Assembly (NCBI RefSeq): GCF_000648615.1
Contig: NZ_JFZC01000009.1
Span: 1 to 64,000, forward strand
Origin: Sporolactobacillus terrae DSM 11697
Lineage (GTDB): Bacteria > Bacillota > Bacilli > Bacillales > Sporolactobacillaceae
Length of the DNA: 64,000 nt
Direction of reading: 5' to 3'
The notes below the pieces were generated by a model. The model did no database searches and had not been told where the DNA came from. It saw nothing but the letters and a program-made list of their open reading frames with translations. Within the stretch, counting starts at the first letter, position 1; each line of letters starts with the position of its first letter. Below are positions 1-7,197 of this stretch, piece after piece. The position numbers and the translations under genes were made by a program.

Positions 1-94
1 CTAATCGGTGAAAAAACGAAAAGGGTTATCTCCTTGTGGGGAAAGCGTTTTGGCCAGTTAGCAAATTAGGCTATGAATAATTCAGGAAGACACA

Positions 95-103
95 TGCTAT
101 AAT
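95..103 (+). promoter_or_regulatory. Extended -10 promoter of the cvfB-like gene
   Basis: TGCTATAAT is an extended -10 element; no good -35 is visible. It overlaps the ATG at 102, so that ATG cannot be the translation start of the same transcript. This supports the GTG start at 147. Confidence 0.6.
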
Positions 104-146
104 GGAACTAATCGTAATCAGGAAATGCAAGAAAGAAGGAAACAAT

Positions 147-1034
147 GTGTCTGAACTAACCGCCGGAACAATTACAACGCTCGAGGTTTCACATAAAGCA
201 CCGTTCGGCTATTTTCTAACCGACGGCAACCAGGAAGTGCTGCTTCACGAACATGATGTAACCGAACCATTGAACGAAAAAGATAAGCTGACCGTATTTC
301 TCTATCATGATCACCAGCAGCGGATTGCCGCTACGATGACCATCCCAACGGTTCGATTTGATGCCTTCGACTGGGCAACTGCCGTCTCCCAGCATAAGAA
401 ATACGGGGTGTTCCTCGACATTGGAACGAGCAAGGATCTCCTGCTCTCAAAAGATGACCTTCCTTATGAATCCATCTACTGGCCGCAGCCCGGCGAACGC
501 GTCTTCTGCAGCCTGAAACTGGACAAAAAGAAGCGCCTGTTCGCTCGTCTGGCCGATGAACAGATCATGCAAACGCAATCGGTTCCTGCTCCCGAAACAA
601 TGCAGAACAAAACGATCCAAGCGACGGTCTACCGGCAGCTTGAGGATGGAATCCATGTCATCAGCGAAGAGGGCTATCTCGGCTTCGTTCATAACAACGA
701 ACAGAGCGGCACACTGCGAATCGGCCAAGTCATTACCTGCCGCGTCATTGCCGTCAAAGAAAACGGCAGCTTAAATTTATCGATGAAGCCGCGCACTTAC
801 GAGCGAATCGACGACAATGCGGCAAAGATCATTGCCTATATGAACAGCCGTGATGGAGCCATGCCTTATTGGGATAAAAGTCTGCCTGAAGACATCAAAA
901 AGCGATTCGGCATCAGCAAAGGCGACTTCAAAAAAGCGCTCGGCCAATTGATGAAAGAAAATCTCCTGTATCAAAAAGAAGGCTGGAGCTATCTGACGAA
1001 AGATCAAAAAGCGGATCAAGAGCACCACTCTTGA
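147..1034 (+). CDS. cvfB: CvfB/YitL-family S1-domain RNA-binding protein
   Basis: Probable RNA-binding regulator of the CvfB (conserved virulence factor B) family, cytoplasmic, with tandem S1-like OB folds and a C-terminal winged helix. The second half shows an S1-like segment (GFVHNNEQSGTLRIGQ, then NGSLNLSMKP) and ends with a helical region (RFGISKGDFKKALGQL) typical of the family's winged helix. The chosen start is GTG at 147, preceded by AAGGA at 136-140. The longer in-frame ATG at 102 lies inside the promoter -10 and has no ribosome binding site. The resulting 295 residues match the usual family length of nearly 300. It is monocistronic, and its stop codon lies inside the terminator. In Staphylococcus the family affects virulence and haemolysin expression; here the role is unknown. 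Confidence 0.85.
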   Translation: MSELTAGTITTLEVSHKAPFGYFLTDGNQEVLLHEHDVTEPLNEKDKLTVFLYHDHQQRIAATMTIPTVRFDAFDWATAVSQHKKYGVFLDIGTSKDLLLSKDDLPYESIYWPQPGERVFCSLKLDKKKRLFARLADEQIMQTQSVPAPETMQNKTIQATVYRQLEDGIHVISEEGYLGFVHNNEQSGTLRIGQVITCRVIAVKENGSLNLSMKPRTYERIDDNAAKIIAYMNSRDGAMPYWDKSLPEDIKKRFGISKGDFKKALGQLMKENLLYQKEGWSYLTKDQKADQEHHS

Positions 1035-1044
1035 CCCGCTTTTC
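1006..1044. terminator. Bidirectional terminator between cvfB and znuB
   Basis: The arms AAAAAGCGGATCAAGAG and CTCTTGACCCGCTTTT form a strong hairpin with A and T tracts on either side. It can therefore serve both convergent transcripts. It overlaps the cvfB stop codon. Confidence 0.85.
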
Positions 1045-1046
1045 AT

Positions 1047-1859
1047 TTATGGTGCGAGCACGCGGCGCCGCTCCCTGACTCGATGAAAGAACATGCCGAA
1101 AAAGTAACTGATCGCATTGAAGAAAACAATGAAAAAACTGATTGGTGCATTTGTATAATAGCCGGCAATAAGTCCGAACCAAACACTGAGTACCGCAATG
1201 AGCGTTGAAATCAGAATCATGCCGAAAATAGATTGCGTATAGAAGCGTGCGGCGGCGGCAGGGACCGTCATTAACGCAAAGACGAGCAAAGCGCCGACAA
1301 TCTGAACGGTCACACTTGTCGCCGCTGCCATCAGCAGGAGAAAACCGATCGAGATGAGCCGGATTGGTAATCCCGCAGATTGTGCGCCGACCTGATCAAA
1401 CGAGTCAAACTTAAGCCAGCGGTAGCCAACTGCAAGTACAACAAGGACAAGAACAGTAATTAAAACAATCTGCCAGATATCCTGCATATCGATGCCGACA
1501 ACACTGCCAAACAAAAGTGTGCGCGAGTAATTGCCTTGTATATTCCCGAGCGACAGGAATAAAATGCCCAGTCCAAGTGCCAGACTTAGGATAACACTGA
1601 TCGATGCGTCACGCCGATACATGCGAACGCCGAGCTGACCGACACCAACTGCCCCCGCAATCGTAAACAGGAGCAAGCCAAGCAGCGGATCGATCCCTGC
1701 ATAAGCGGAGAAAGCGGCACCGGCAAAGCCAATGTGCGACAGGGTATGCGCAATAAAAGAAAGCGACCGCGCAATGATAAACACACCAATCACACCACAC
1801 ATCATCGCTATCAGCGTGCCGGCGATAAACGCGTGCTGCATAAAATCATACTGAAACAT
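1047..1859 (-). CDS. znuB: Zinc ABC transporter permease ZnuB/AdcB
   Basis: Integral membrane permease of an ABC-3 family metal importer, 270 residues with seven to eight hydrophobic helices. The segment MMCGVIGVFIIARSLSFIAH near the N-terminus and the conserved helix pair around VQIVGALLVFALMTVPAA (about residue 190) are characteristic of ZnuB/MntB/AdcB proteins. It follows znuC on the same strand with a gap of about 50 bases, and znuA lies further upstream. Zur-like boxes in front of znuC and znuA identify zinc as the likely substrate rather than manganese. The gene ends against a bidirectional terminator shared with cvfB. Confidence 0.9.
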   Translation of the reverse strand: MFQYDFMQHAFIAGTLIAMMCGVIGVFIIARSLSFIAHTLSHIGFAGAAFSAYAGIDPLLGLLLFTIAGAVGVGQLGVRMYRRDASISVILSLALGLGILFLSLGNIQGNYSRTLLFGSVVGIDMQDIWQIVLITVLVLVVLAVGYRWLKFDSFDQVGAQSAGLPIRLISIGFLLLMAAATSVTVQIVGALLVFALMTVPAAAARFYTQSIFGMILISTLIAVLSVWFGLIAGYYTNAPISFFIVFFNAISYFFGMFFHRVRERRRVLAP

Positions 1860-1910
1860 TCAATTTCCCCCATTTTTCCAGTGCATTAAGGCAGCTCGCA
1901 GATGTTTGAC

Positions 1911-2681
1911 TCACTGCGGAAAACCGGCGAGCGGCAGCTCGGACTCCGTCGGCACATGATGCATGGTGCCGTTCTCCGAAGATGATCCATGAAAAACCGT
2001 TGTCATCAATTTTCGGTCATGCAGAATATCTTCCGGATGACCCGTTTTGTACCCTTGCCGTGACAGAAGCAGAACATGATCTGCATAAGTGCCGACCATT
2101 TGCAGATCATGACAGATAAAGAGGGCGGTGACACCCCATTCTTTAGCCGCGTTTTTGACCAGTTCCATCATTTGAATTTGCGCCTCAGGATCGAGATTTG
2201 CTGTTGATTCATCAAGCAGCAGCAAATCCGGTTTCCGAACAAGTGCCTGAGCCAGAAAAACACGTTGCCGCTCTCCGCCGGACAAGGTTCCAATCGGCTT
2301 ATTTGCCAATCGCTTCGTATCGGTAAACTGCATGATTTCATTCAGCGCTTTTTTTTCTTTCCGCGAGAGCCAAGGCAAGAAGCCGCTGATTTGACCTAAT
2401 GAAACAAAATCGCTTGCACTGATCGGTGTTTCATCGTCAATCACCCGCGACTGCGGCACATAACCGACAATGACTTTTCTATGATCACCAAGAATTGAGA
2501 CATCACCCTGTTGTGGATGAATCAATCCCAGTATTGATTTTAACAACGTTGACTTTCCTGCTCCATTCGGACCGATTATGGCAAATAACTCTCCTGGTGC
2601 TACCTTAAACGAAAGATCATTCAAGATTTGTTCCCCATTAAAACGGACTTGGAGTTGATGAATTTGAAGCTGGCGCAGCAT
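1911..2681 (-). CDS. znuC: Zinc ABC transporter ATP-binding protein ZnuC/AdcC
   Basis: Cytoplasmic ATPase that powers zinc import with ZnuB and the lipoprotein ZnuA. It has Walker A GPNGAGKST, signature LSGGERQR, Walker B LLLLDEST and the H-loop FICHD. The start is ATG at 2681, preceded by GGAGGG at good spacing; a longer in-frame opening exists upstream (2744) but has no ribosome binding site. This gives 256 residues, the normal size. A promoter with a Zur-like box lies about 110 bases upstream, so znuCB can be transcribed separately from znuA, although all three genes point the same way. Confidence 0.92.
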   Translation of the reverse strand: MLRQLQIHQLQVRFNGEQILNDLSFKVAPGELFAIIGPNGAGKSTLLKSILGLIHPQQGDVSILGDHRKVIVGYVPQSRVIDDETPISASDFVSLGQISGFLPWLSRKEKKALNEIMQFTDTKRLANKPIGTLSGGERQRVFLAQALVRKPDLLLLDESTANLDPEAQIQMMELVKNAAKEWGVTALFICHDLQMVGTYADHVLLLSRQGYKTGHPEDILHDRKLMTTVFHGSSSENGTMHHVPTESELPLAGFPQ

Positions 2682-2793
2682 AAGAAGCCCTCCGATCAAC
2701 ACCATTCGTGCTGCTGATTCATGGTTATTCAATAAGTTTATCAATAAATAGAGCAGTCCTACCCAGTATGCTTTCGACCTATAGATACTGGAT

Positions 2794-2814
2794 AAATAGT
2801 AATGATTTCGATTT
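2794..2814 (-). promoter_or_regulatory. Zur-like box in the znuC promoter
   Basis: AAATAGTAATGATTTCGATTT differs from the Bacillus Zur consensus (AAATCGTAAT-N-ATTACGATTT) at two positions. On the minus strand a -35 TTGACA (2819-2824) lies just upstream, so the box covers the spacer and the -10. This is the expected geometry for repression by zinc-loaded Zur. Confidence 0.7.
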
Positions 2815-2935
2815 ACTTTGTCAAGTGATCTTAAGCGCTGAAGGCAGAGACCTCTCTATCAATGATAGAAAAAGAGAATCAGAGAAGAACCATGTGCTAC
2901 TTTTGCTCCGATTCAAACGGCCACTGTGGTTAGTG

Positions 2936-3838
2936 TCAGTTTTGCGCCGCTTCAATTTGGCTAAGTTGATCCAGCATCCATGTTTTATAGTTCTTTCCTT
3001 TCGGAAGTGTTTCGGTCACCTTAACCACCGGCACATGATGCTGATCAGCGAGTATCATCATTTTGCTCACTGTTGGACTGATTTCTTGGATGTTGCTGAC
3101 AAAGAATGCAATCCGTTGCTCTTTGATATCCTGTTGCATTGCGGCGATATCTTTCGGTGAAGGATCGCTTTCTTGCTCCACCGCCGTTTCGAAATGATTG
3201 TTGGCGATCGTATAACCGAGTGCCTGCACCATGTAATCGAAAACCGGTTCGGATACATCAACCTTCTTATGATCGGCATGTTTGCTCAATGCGGCAACTT
3301 TCTCTTGAATTGGCCTTAATTCTTCAATGTACTTTTTCGCATTATTCTTGTACTCCACTGCATGCTTCTCATCAATTTTAGAAAGCTGCTCTGCAATAGC
3401 GTTGGTCAGTTTCGGCATTGTCTCGGGATTGTACCAAAGGTGCTCATTGTCGCCGTCTTTCTTACCCATCACGTCTTCAGCAACACGAATCGTCGTCTGC
3501 GCTTTAGATTGCTTCACGAGATTGTTCATCCAGCCGTCATAACCAATGCCGTTGAAAACGACTAGTTTTGCATCACTAACCGCCCTTGCCGTAGCGGCTG
3601 TCGGTTCAAAGTCATGCGGATCCATACTTGGTTTGTTAATGACCGACGTTACCGATACGCGCTTTCCGCCAACTGCTTGAACCGCTTCCCCATAGAAATC
3701 TTCAGCAGCAACGACCATAATTTTATTTGAAGCCCCTTCTTGTGAGGAGGGACCTCCGCACCCGGCAAGAAGGCCGAGGAGCAAACTAAAAATACTTATA
3801 AGCAAAAAAATAGGCCGTCTTTTGTATTGTCTCATCAT
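2936..3838 (-). CDS. znuA: Zinc-binding lipoprotein ZnuA/AdcA (ABC importer solute-binding protein)
   Basis: Extracellular lipoprotein that captures zinc for ZnuBC; cluster A-I (ZnuA/TroA) family, 300 residues. It has a signal peptide with lipobox LLAGC (Cys 27). Metal-ligand candidates are the His residues in SMDPHDFEPT and DNEHLWYNPE. The third family ligand His is replaced in VSEPVFDYMVQALG by Glu-Pro, a variant that also occurs in some Firmicute homologues. No His-rich loop is present. The start ATG is preceded by AGGAG. A Zur-like box lies upstream at 3872-3892, and a second promoter separates this gene from znuCB. Zinc rather than manganese is inferred from the Zur sites and the neighbouring rpsN paralogue. 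Confidence 0.88.
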   Translation of the reverse strand: MMRQYKRRPIFLLISIFSLLLGLLAGCGGPSSQEGASNKIMVVAAEDFYGEAVQAVGGKRVSVTSVINKPSMDPHDFEPTAATARAVSDAKLVVFNGIGYDGWMNNLVKQSKAQTTIRVAEDVMGKKDGDNEHLWYNPETMPKLTNAIAEQLSKIDEKHAVEYKNNAKKYIEELRPIQEKVAALSKHADHKKVDVSEPVFDYMVQALGYTIANNHFETAVEQESDPSPKDIAAMQQDIKEQRIAFFVSNIQEISPTVSKMMILADQHHVPVVKVTETLPKGKNYKTWMLDQLSQIEAAQN

Positions 3839-3871
3839 CTATCGCTTCTCCTAATGAATCCTATGTATAAC

Positions 3872-3892
3872 AAAACGTAATTATTACGATTT
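3872..3892 (-). promoter_or_regulatory. Zur box upstream of znuA
   Basis: The AAAACGTAAT and ATTACGATTT arms around one central base match the Bacillus Zur consensus with one mismatch. It lies about 35-55 bases upstream of the znuA start. Confidence 0.85.
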
Positions 3893-3962
3893 AAATGCAC
3901 TATTAAATTTATCAAATTCTCTTTCTCATTGTCAAGTACTTCTGACCCATCATCCGAAGAAG

Positions 3963-4232
3963 TTACCAGCTAGCTTTTTTCACGCCGGGAATTTGGCCTT
4001 TATGGGCGTAATCACGAAAGGCAATCCGCGACATATTGAACTTGCGCATATAACCATGCGGTCGTCCCGTAAGCGGACAGCGATGATGCAAACGCGTCGG
4101 TGATGCATCACGCGGCAATTGGGAAAGGGCCGCATAATCTTTCTTCTCTTTTAATTCACGTCTGAGTTCTGCATACGCTGCGACCATTGCTTCACGTTTA
4201 TGTTCTTTAACGACTTTTGATTTCTTTGCCAT
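3963..4232 (-). CDS. rpsN: Ribosomal protein S14, zinc-independent (C-minus) paralogue
   Basis: 30S subunit protein S14 of the alternative, zinc-free type (B. subtilis YhzA), 89 residues. It begins [14 protein letters not shown] and ends with the S14 core [19 protein letters not shown]. It has a single Cys ([12 protein letters not shown]) where the C-plus form has a CxxC-x(n)-CxxC zinc ribbon, so it cannot bind zinc in the usual way. The start ATG at 4232 follows AGGAG; an upstream in-frame extension carries no S14 sequence and is rejected. A Zur-like box at 4256-4276 indicates induction when zinc is short, when this form replaces the zinc-containing S14 on ribosomes. Confidence 0.93.
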   Translation of the reverse strand: MAKKSKVVKEHKREAMVAAYAELRRELKEKKDYAALSQLPRDASPTRLHHRCPLTGRPHGYMRKFNMSRIAFRDYAHKGQIPGVKKASW

Positions 4233-4255
4233 ACAAAACTCCTTTCTTAATTTAT

Positions 4256-4276
4256 AAATCGTAACAATTACGTTTT
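4256..4276 (-). promoter_or_regulatory. Zur box upstream of rpsN paralogue
   Basis: AAATCGTAAC and ATTACGTTTT around one base match the Zur consensus at all but two positions. It lies 24-44 bases upstream of the rpsN start. Confidence 0.82.
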
Positions 4277-4578
4277 GCATATTTATTAAACCACCATTTC
4301 TTATCTTTTGCAAGGATGAACAAAGAAGTTCTCGCCTATCCATCCGCTGGATCCGCGTCTTTGGGACGCTTGACGTGCCAAAACATTCCGGTGCGCCGGT
4401 GTCGGTGATGACGCACGCCAAATAAGTCTACGATAGCGGCATTCTTTTAGATTAATGAATGAACGGTGAAGCAGCGCAAGCATCGTTTTTTTTAAGTCGA
4501 TGCGTTTTCTTCGTCGATCCTATATTATAATAAACAAGGACGAACCTTGAGAATCTGTATCTTGTGGAGGTATTCATC
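4277..4578. other. Intergenic region; promoter of the isomerase gene
   Basis: No gene is visible over about 300 bases. A TATAAT element at 4526-4531 is the likely -10 of the plus-strand isomerase gene. The rest shows no clear hairpin with a T-tract. Confidence 0.4.
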
Positions 4579-5049
4579 GTGAAAATTGCAATGGCAAGCG
4601 ACCATGCCGGTTACGCATTAAAAGGCGAAATCAAAGCATGGCTTGAAAATGAAGGACATGAAGTGATCGATTTCGGAACAGACAGCAGCGAATCCTGCGA
4701 CTTGTCCGACTATGTCTATCCCGCCTCACTCGCAGTCGCAAAGGGTGAAGCAGAACGCGGCATTTTTGTCGATGGGGTTGGCTACGGCAGCGCGCTGATC
4801 GCCAACCGAATCTATGGTCTGAACGCAGCAGTGTGCCAAGACCCTTTTTGTGCCAAGCTGGCTCGCCAGCACACTGACAGCAACGTTCTGTGCATTGGCG
4901 GTAAGATTATCGGATCTGGAATCGCCTTGGAAATCGTCAATGTCTGGATGCATACCGATGTACTCAACGGTATCGACAAGTACACCAATCGCATAAAAAA
5001 AGTACAAGCCATCTCGGAAAAACATCTGAAAAAACTTTCCGAAATCTAA
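4579..5049 (+). CDS. RpiB/LacA/LacB-family sugar-phosphate isomerase
   Basis: Cytoplasmic aldose-ketose isomerase of the RpiB/LacAB fold, 156 residues. The opening MKIAMASDHAGYALK and the core DGVGYGSALIANR and VLCIGGKIIGSGIA are diagnostic. The start is GTG at 4579 with GGAGG at 4566-4570; the GTG at 4564 overlaps that ribosome binding site. In RpiB the catalytic base is a Cys in the CGTGIG motif. Here the aligned position is Asp (FVDGVGYG), as in LacA-type subunits (VIDAYGAG), so simple ribose-5-phosphate isomerase activity should not be assumed. No partner lacA/lacB gene or sugar operon is adjacent. The true substrate is unknown. Confidence 0.8.
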   Translation: MKIAMASDHAGYALKGEIKAWLENEGHEVIDFGTDSSESCDLSDYVYPASLAVAKGEAERGIFVDGVGYGSALIANRIYGLNAAVCQDPFCAKLARQHTDSNVLCIGGKIIGSGIALEIVNVWMHTDVLNGIDKYTNRIKKVQAISEKHLKKLSEI

Positions 5050-5060
5050 AAAGTCTTCTC

Positions 5061-5094
5061 AAAAAGCAGCCCCGACAAATGGGGCTGCTTTTTC
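5061..5094 (+). terminator. Terminator after the isomerase gene
   Basis: AAAAAGCAGCCCC and GGGGCTGCTTTTT form a near-perfect stem with a seven-base loop and a T-run. Confidence 0.92.
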
Positions 5095-5633
5095 ACACTG
5101 GTAAGAAAGTATAGAAAATAAAAGATTTAAGGAAACGAGTGTAAGTGGTTCGGTAGAACGCCGCGGCCTGCGGCTCACCGAACACTAGGCCGTCCATGGC
5201 CGTCGCGGGCGGCGACTTTGCCTTCGCCAGAGGCTTGGCAAAGCCAAGTTTTCTAATTTGACCGATGCCAGCCATCCACCATTTTCTCCGCCAAAAAAGT
5301 AATATTCTTGTAAAAAAATACGTATTGAAACCGTTTTTCAAATGTGCTATAACATATCTTGCTTCTCGATTCTCTTCGATCCGGTGACGACTGGAGCAAA
5401 GGCAAGCGAATCGGGATGTCTTTTTTGTGCGCAAAATTTTTGTGCGCATTTTTTTAAGTCAAAATTAATCTGATTTTGCAAAAATAAACGGATCAACGTC
5501 GATTCGATTGGCATTCCCATTACAGTATTACATGCTTTTTTCAATCGGATCATCAATCGATGACAACACTGAATTTACTGCGAGAGGAAACGAAACAGAT
5601 AGGATAACCACTGGAAAGGGAGAGAAGAAAAAG
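5095..5633. other. Long intergenic region with a GC-rich, hairpin-rich block
   Basis: No convincing gene. Positions about 5145-5290 are markedly GC-rich compared with the flanks and contain several nested inverted repeats (GCCGCGGCCTGCGGC, GGCCGTCCATGGCC, CGTCGCGGGCGGCGAC). An open frame of 118 codons on the minus strand covers this block but has no ribosome binding site. At about 5426-5455 the word TTTTTGTGCGCA occurs twice, giving both a direct and an inverted repeat. The block looks like an extragenic repeat element, which cannot be proved without a genome search. Confidence 0.4.
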
Positions 5634-6629
5634 ATGACGAAAGTCAGAGACAGTTATTTTGATAACGCCAAGTTCTTCTTAATCTTGCTTGTTGTATTTG
5701 GTCACAGTCTCACCAACCTGAAAAGTGACATTCCTGTGATTAACTCATTGTACACATTCATTTTTATTTTCCATATGCCTGCGTTTATTCTTATATCCGG
5801 TTATTTTTCGAAGCATTTTCGTAAACCCGGTTATGTGAAAAATGTTGTGAAGAAAACATTAATTCCCTATTTTATTTTTCAAGTTGCTTACTCGTATTTT
5901 TACTATATGACCGGTTATGAAAAAGTCTTTAAAATTGATTTAGTATCCCCGCATTGGACGCTTTGGTTCCTTGTCAGCATCCTGTTCTGGAAATTAATGA
6001 TTATTCCTTTTTCTAGATTGGGAAAACTGGGGTTGCCTATCGCGATCATGCTCGGTATTGCCGCGGGATTCTTTGATACGTTTGAAACGGATTTCAGCGC
6101 ATCGCGGACGCTCGCGTTTTTCCCGTTTTTCTATCTCGGTTACCTCGTAAAGAAAGAGCAGTTTATGCAGCTGCTGACACGAACTTCGGCGCGCGTCGCC
6201 AGCATTTTCGTATTCATCGGTGTCTTCCTGGCCTGCCACTATGTGTTCCCGGATGATCTGCAGGATTGGGTGCTTCATGATTCGTCCTACCATACCTTTG
6301 GGCTTTCAAATCTGGAAGGCGGGATCACACGTCTCTTTGTTTACGGCATCAGCTTCTTAACCATCTTCGCCTTCATGGCGCTGATCCCAAAGAAACGGTT
6401 TTCGTTCACAGCCCTTGGCAAAAACACTCTGTATGTCTACCTGCTGCACGGCTTTTTCATTAAAACAATGGTGCTGTTTCCACTCTACAAGAATATTGAG
6501 CATTTGTATCAATATTCGTTCTTGTTTACCGCGTCCTTGGCGCTCTGCTATCTGCTCGCCAGCCGCCCTGTACGCCTTTTCACAGAGCCGTTCATTGAAA
6601 TTAGAATGCCGCGTCTGCAGCAGCGTTAG
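5634..6629 (+). CDS. Membrane acyltransferase (acyltransferase-3 family)
   Basis: Integral membrane O-acyltransferase of the acyltransferase-3 (OatA/NodX) superfamily, 331 residues with about ten membrane segments. The opening RDSYFDNAKFFLILLVVFGH carries the conserved His in the first helix, followed by IFIFHMPAFILISGYFS with the second family His. It probably transfers acetyl or another acyl group to a sugar or cell-wall component outside the membrane; it lacks the extra SGNH domain of OatA. The start ATG at 5634 follows AAAGGGAGAG. An upstream open extension to 5508 has no ribosome binding site and no membrane character. The gene stands alone, so the acceptor cannot be inferred from context. 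Confidence 0.82.
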   Translation: MTKVRDSYFDNAKFFLILLVVFGHSLTNLKSDIPVINSLYTFIFIFHMPAFILISGYFSKHFRKPGYVKNVVKKTLIPYFIFQVAYSYFYYMTGYEKVFKIDLVSPHWTLWFLVSILFWKLMIIPFSRLGKLGLPIAIMLGIAAGFFDTFETDFSASRTLAFFPFFYLGYLVKKEQFMQLLTRTSARVASIFVFIGVFLACHYVFPDDLQDWVLHDSSYHTFGLSNLEGGITRLFVYGISFLTIFAFMALIPKKRFSFTALGKNTLYVYLLHGFFIKTMVLFPLYKNIEHLYQYSFLFTASLALCYLLASRPVRLFTEPFIEIRMPRLQQR

Positions 6630-6762
6630 CATCTGGATCTGTAAGAAATGCTCCGGTACACGAGAAAAGCGGATAGTTCATGACGTTGTGCCGCATTGCA
6701 TGCTACCGGTGCATGCAGCAACACGAGATGTACGCGCAATTCGGACGACTTCTTACTGAGAC

Positions 6763-6789
6763 AAAAGCCTTCACATGGAGGCTTTTTTG
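6763..6789 (+). terminator. Terminator after the acyltransferase gene
   Basis: AAAAGCCT and AGGCTTTT flank a short loop and are followed by a T-run. Confidence 0.85.
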
Positions 6790-6852
6790 TTTTGCTTCAA
6801 ATCGCGCAATGCTATACTAGGCTATTAGAATACCACACACGGAGGGATGAAT

Positions 6853-7038
6853 ATGCTCTCATTTAGTTTGGGTACGGTTATTTTTCAACTGATTATCACA
6901 CTTATCCTCGTTGCACTGTCCATCTTCATTGTTGCCTTTCTGGTTAAATATTTGGTCATCAGCCTGCCAAAACGCAGGAACAAAGAAATTCTCGACAAAC
7001 TTGATGAGATCAGTAAAAAGTTAGACCAACGCAAATAA
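6853..7038 (+). CDS. Small single-span membrane protein (DUF4083-like)
   Basis: A 61-residue protein with one long hydrophobic helix (about residues 6-35) and a charged C-terminal tail (KEILDKLDEISKKLDQRK) that can form a short coiled coil. The layout matches small Bacillus proteins of the DUF4083 type, although the family assignment is from memory of overall shape. The start is ATG at 6853, seven bases after GGAGG; the ATG at 6847 is too close to that site. A -10 like element (TATACT) lies upstream. Function unknown. Confidence 0.7.
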   Translation: MLSFSLGTVIFQLIITLILVALSIFIVAFLVKYLVISLPKRRNKEILDKLDEISKKLDQRK

Positions 7039-7143
7039 CAGCTAAACCCCTAATGGAATCAGGCAATGCGTATGCTGCGTTTTAAAAGGTTAATGAACGC
7101 CCTTATACTATAATCCGTGGAATTTTTATACTTTCTATAGTGC

Positions 7144-7182
7144 AAAAAAGAAGCAGATGGGTTTATCCCCGTCTGCTTCTTT
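7144..7182 (-). terminator. Terminator of thrS
   Basis: On the minus strand AAAGAAGCAGACGGG and CCCATCTGCTTCTTTTTT form a strong stem with a terminal T-run. Confidence 0.9.
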
Positions 7183-7197
7183 GGTTCTTATAACGGT

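Noticed and set aside
102-146. Longer N-terminus for the cvfB-like protein from ATG 102
   Set aside because: The ATG is inside the TGCTATAAT promoter element and lacks a ribosome binding site; GTG 147 has both spacing and family length in its favour.
5093-5449. 118-codon minus-strand frame in the intergenic region
   Set aside because: It covers a GC-rich palindromic block, lacks a ribosome binding site and has low-complexity composition; treated as a possible repeat element instead.
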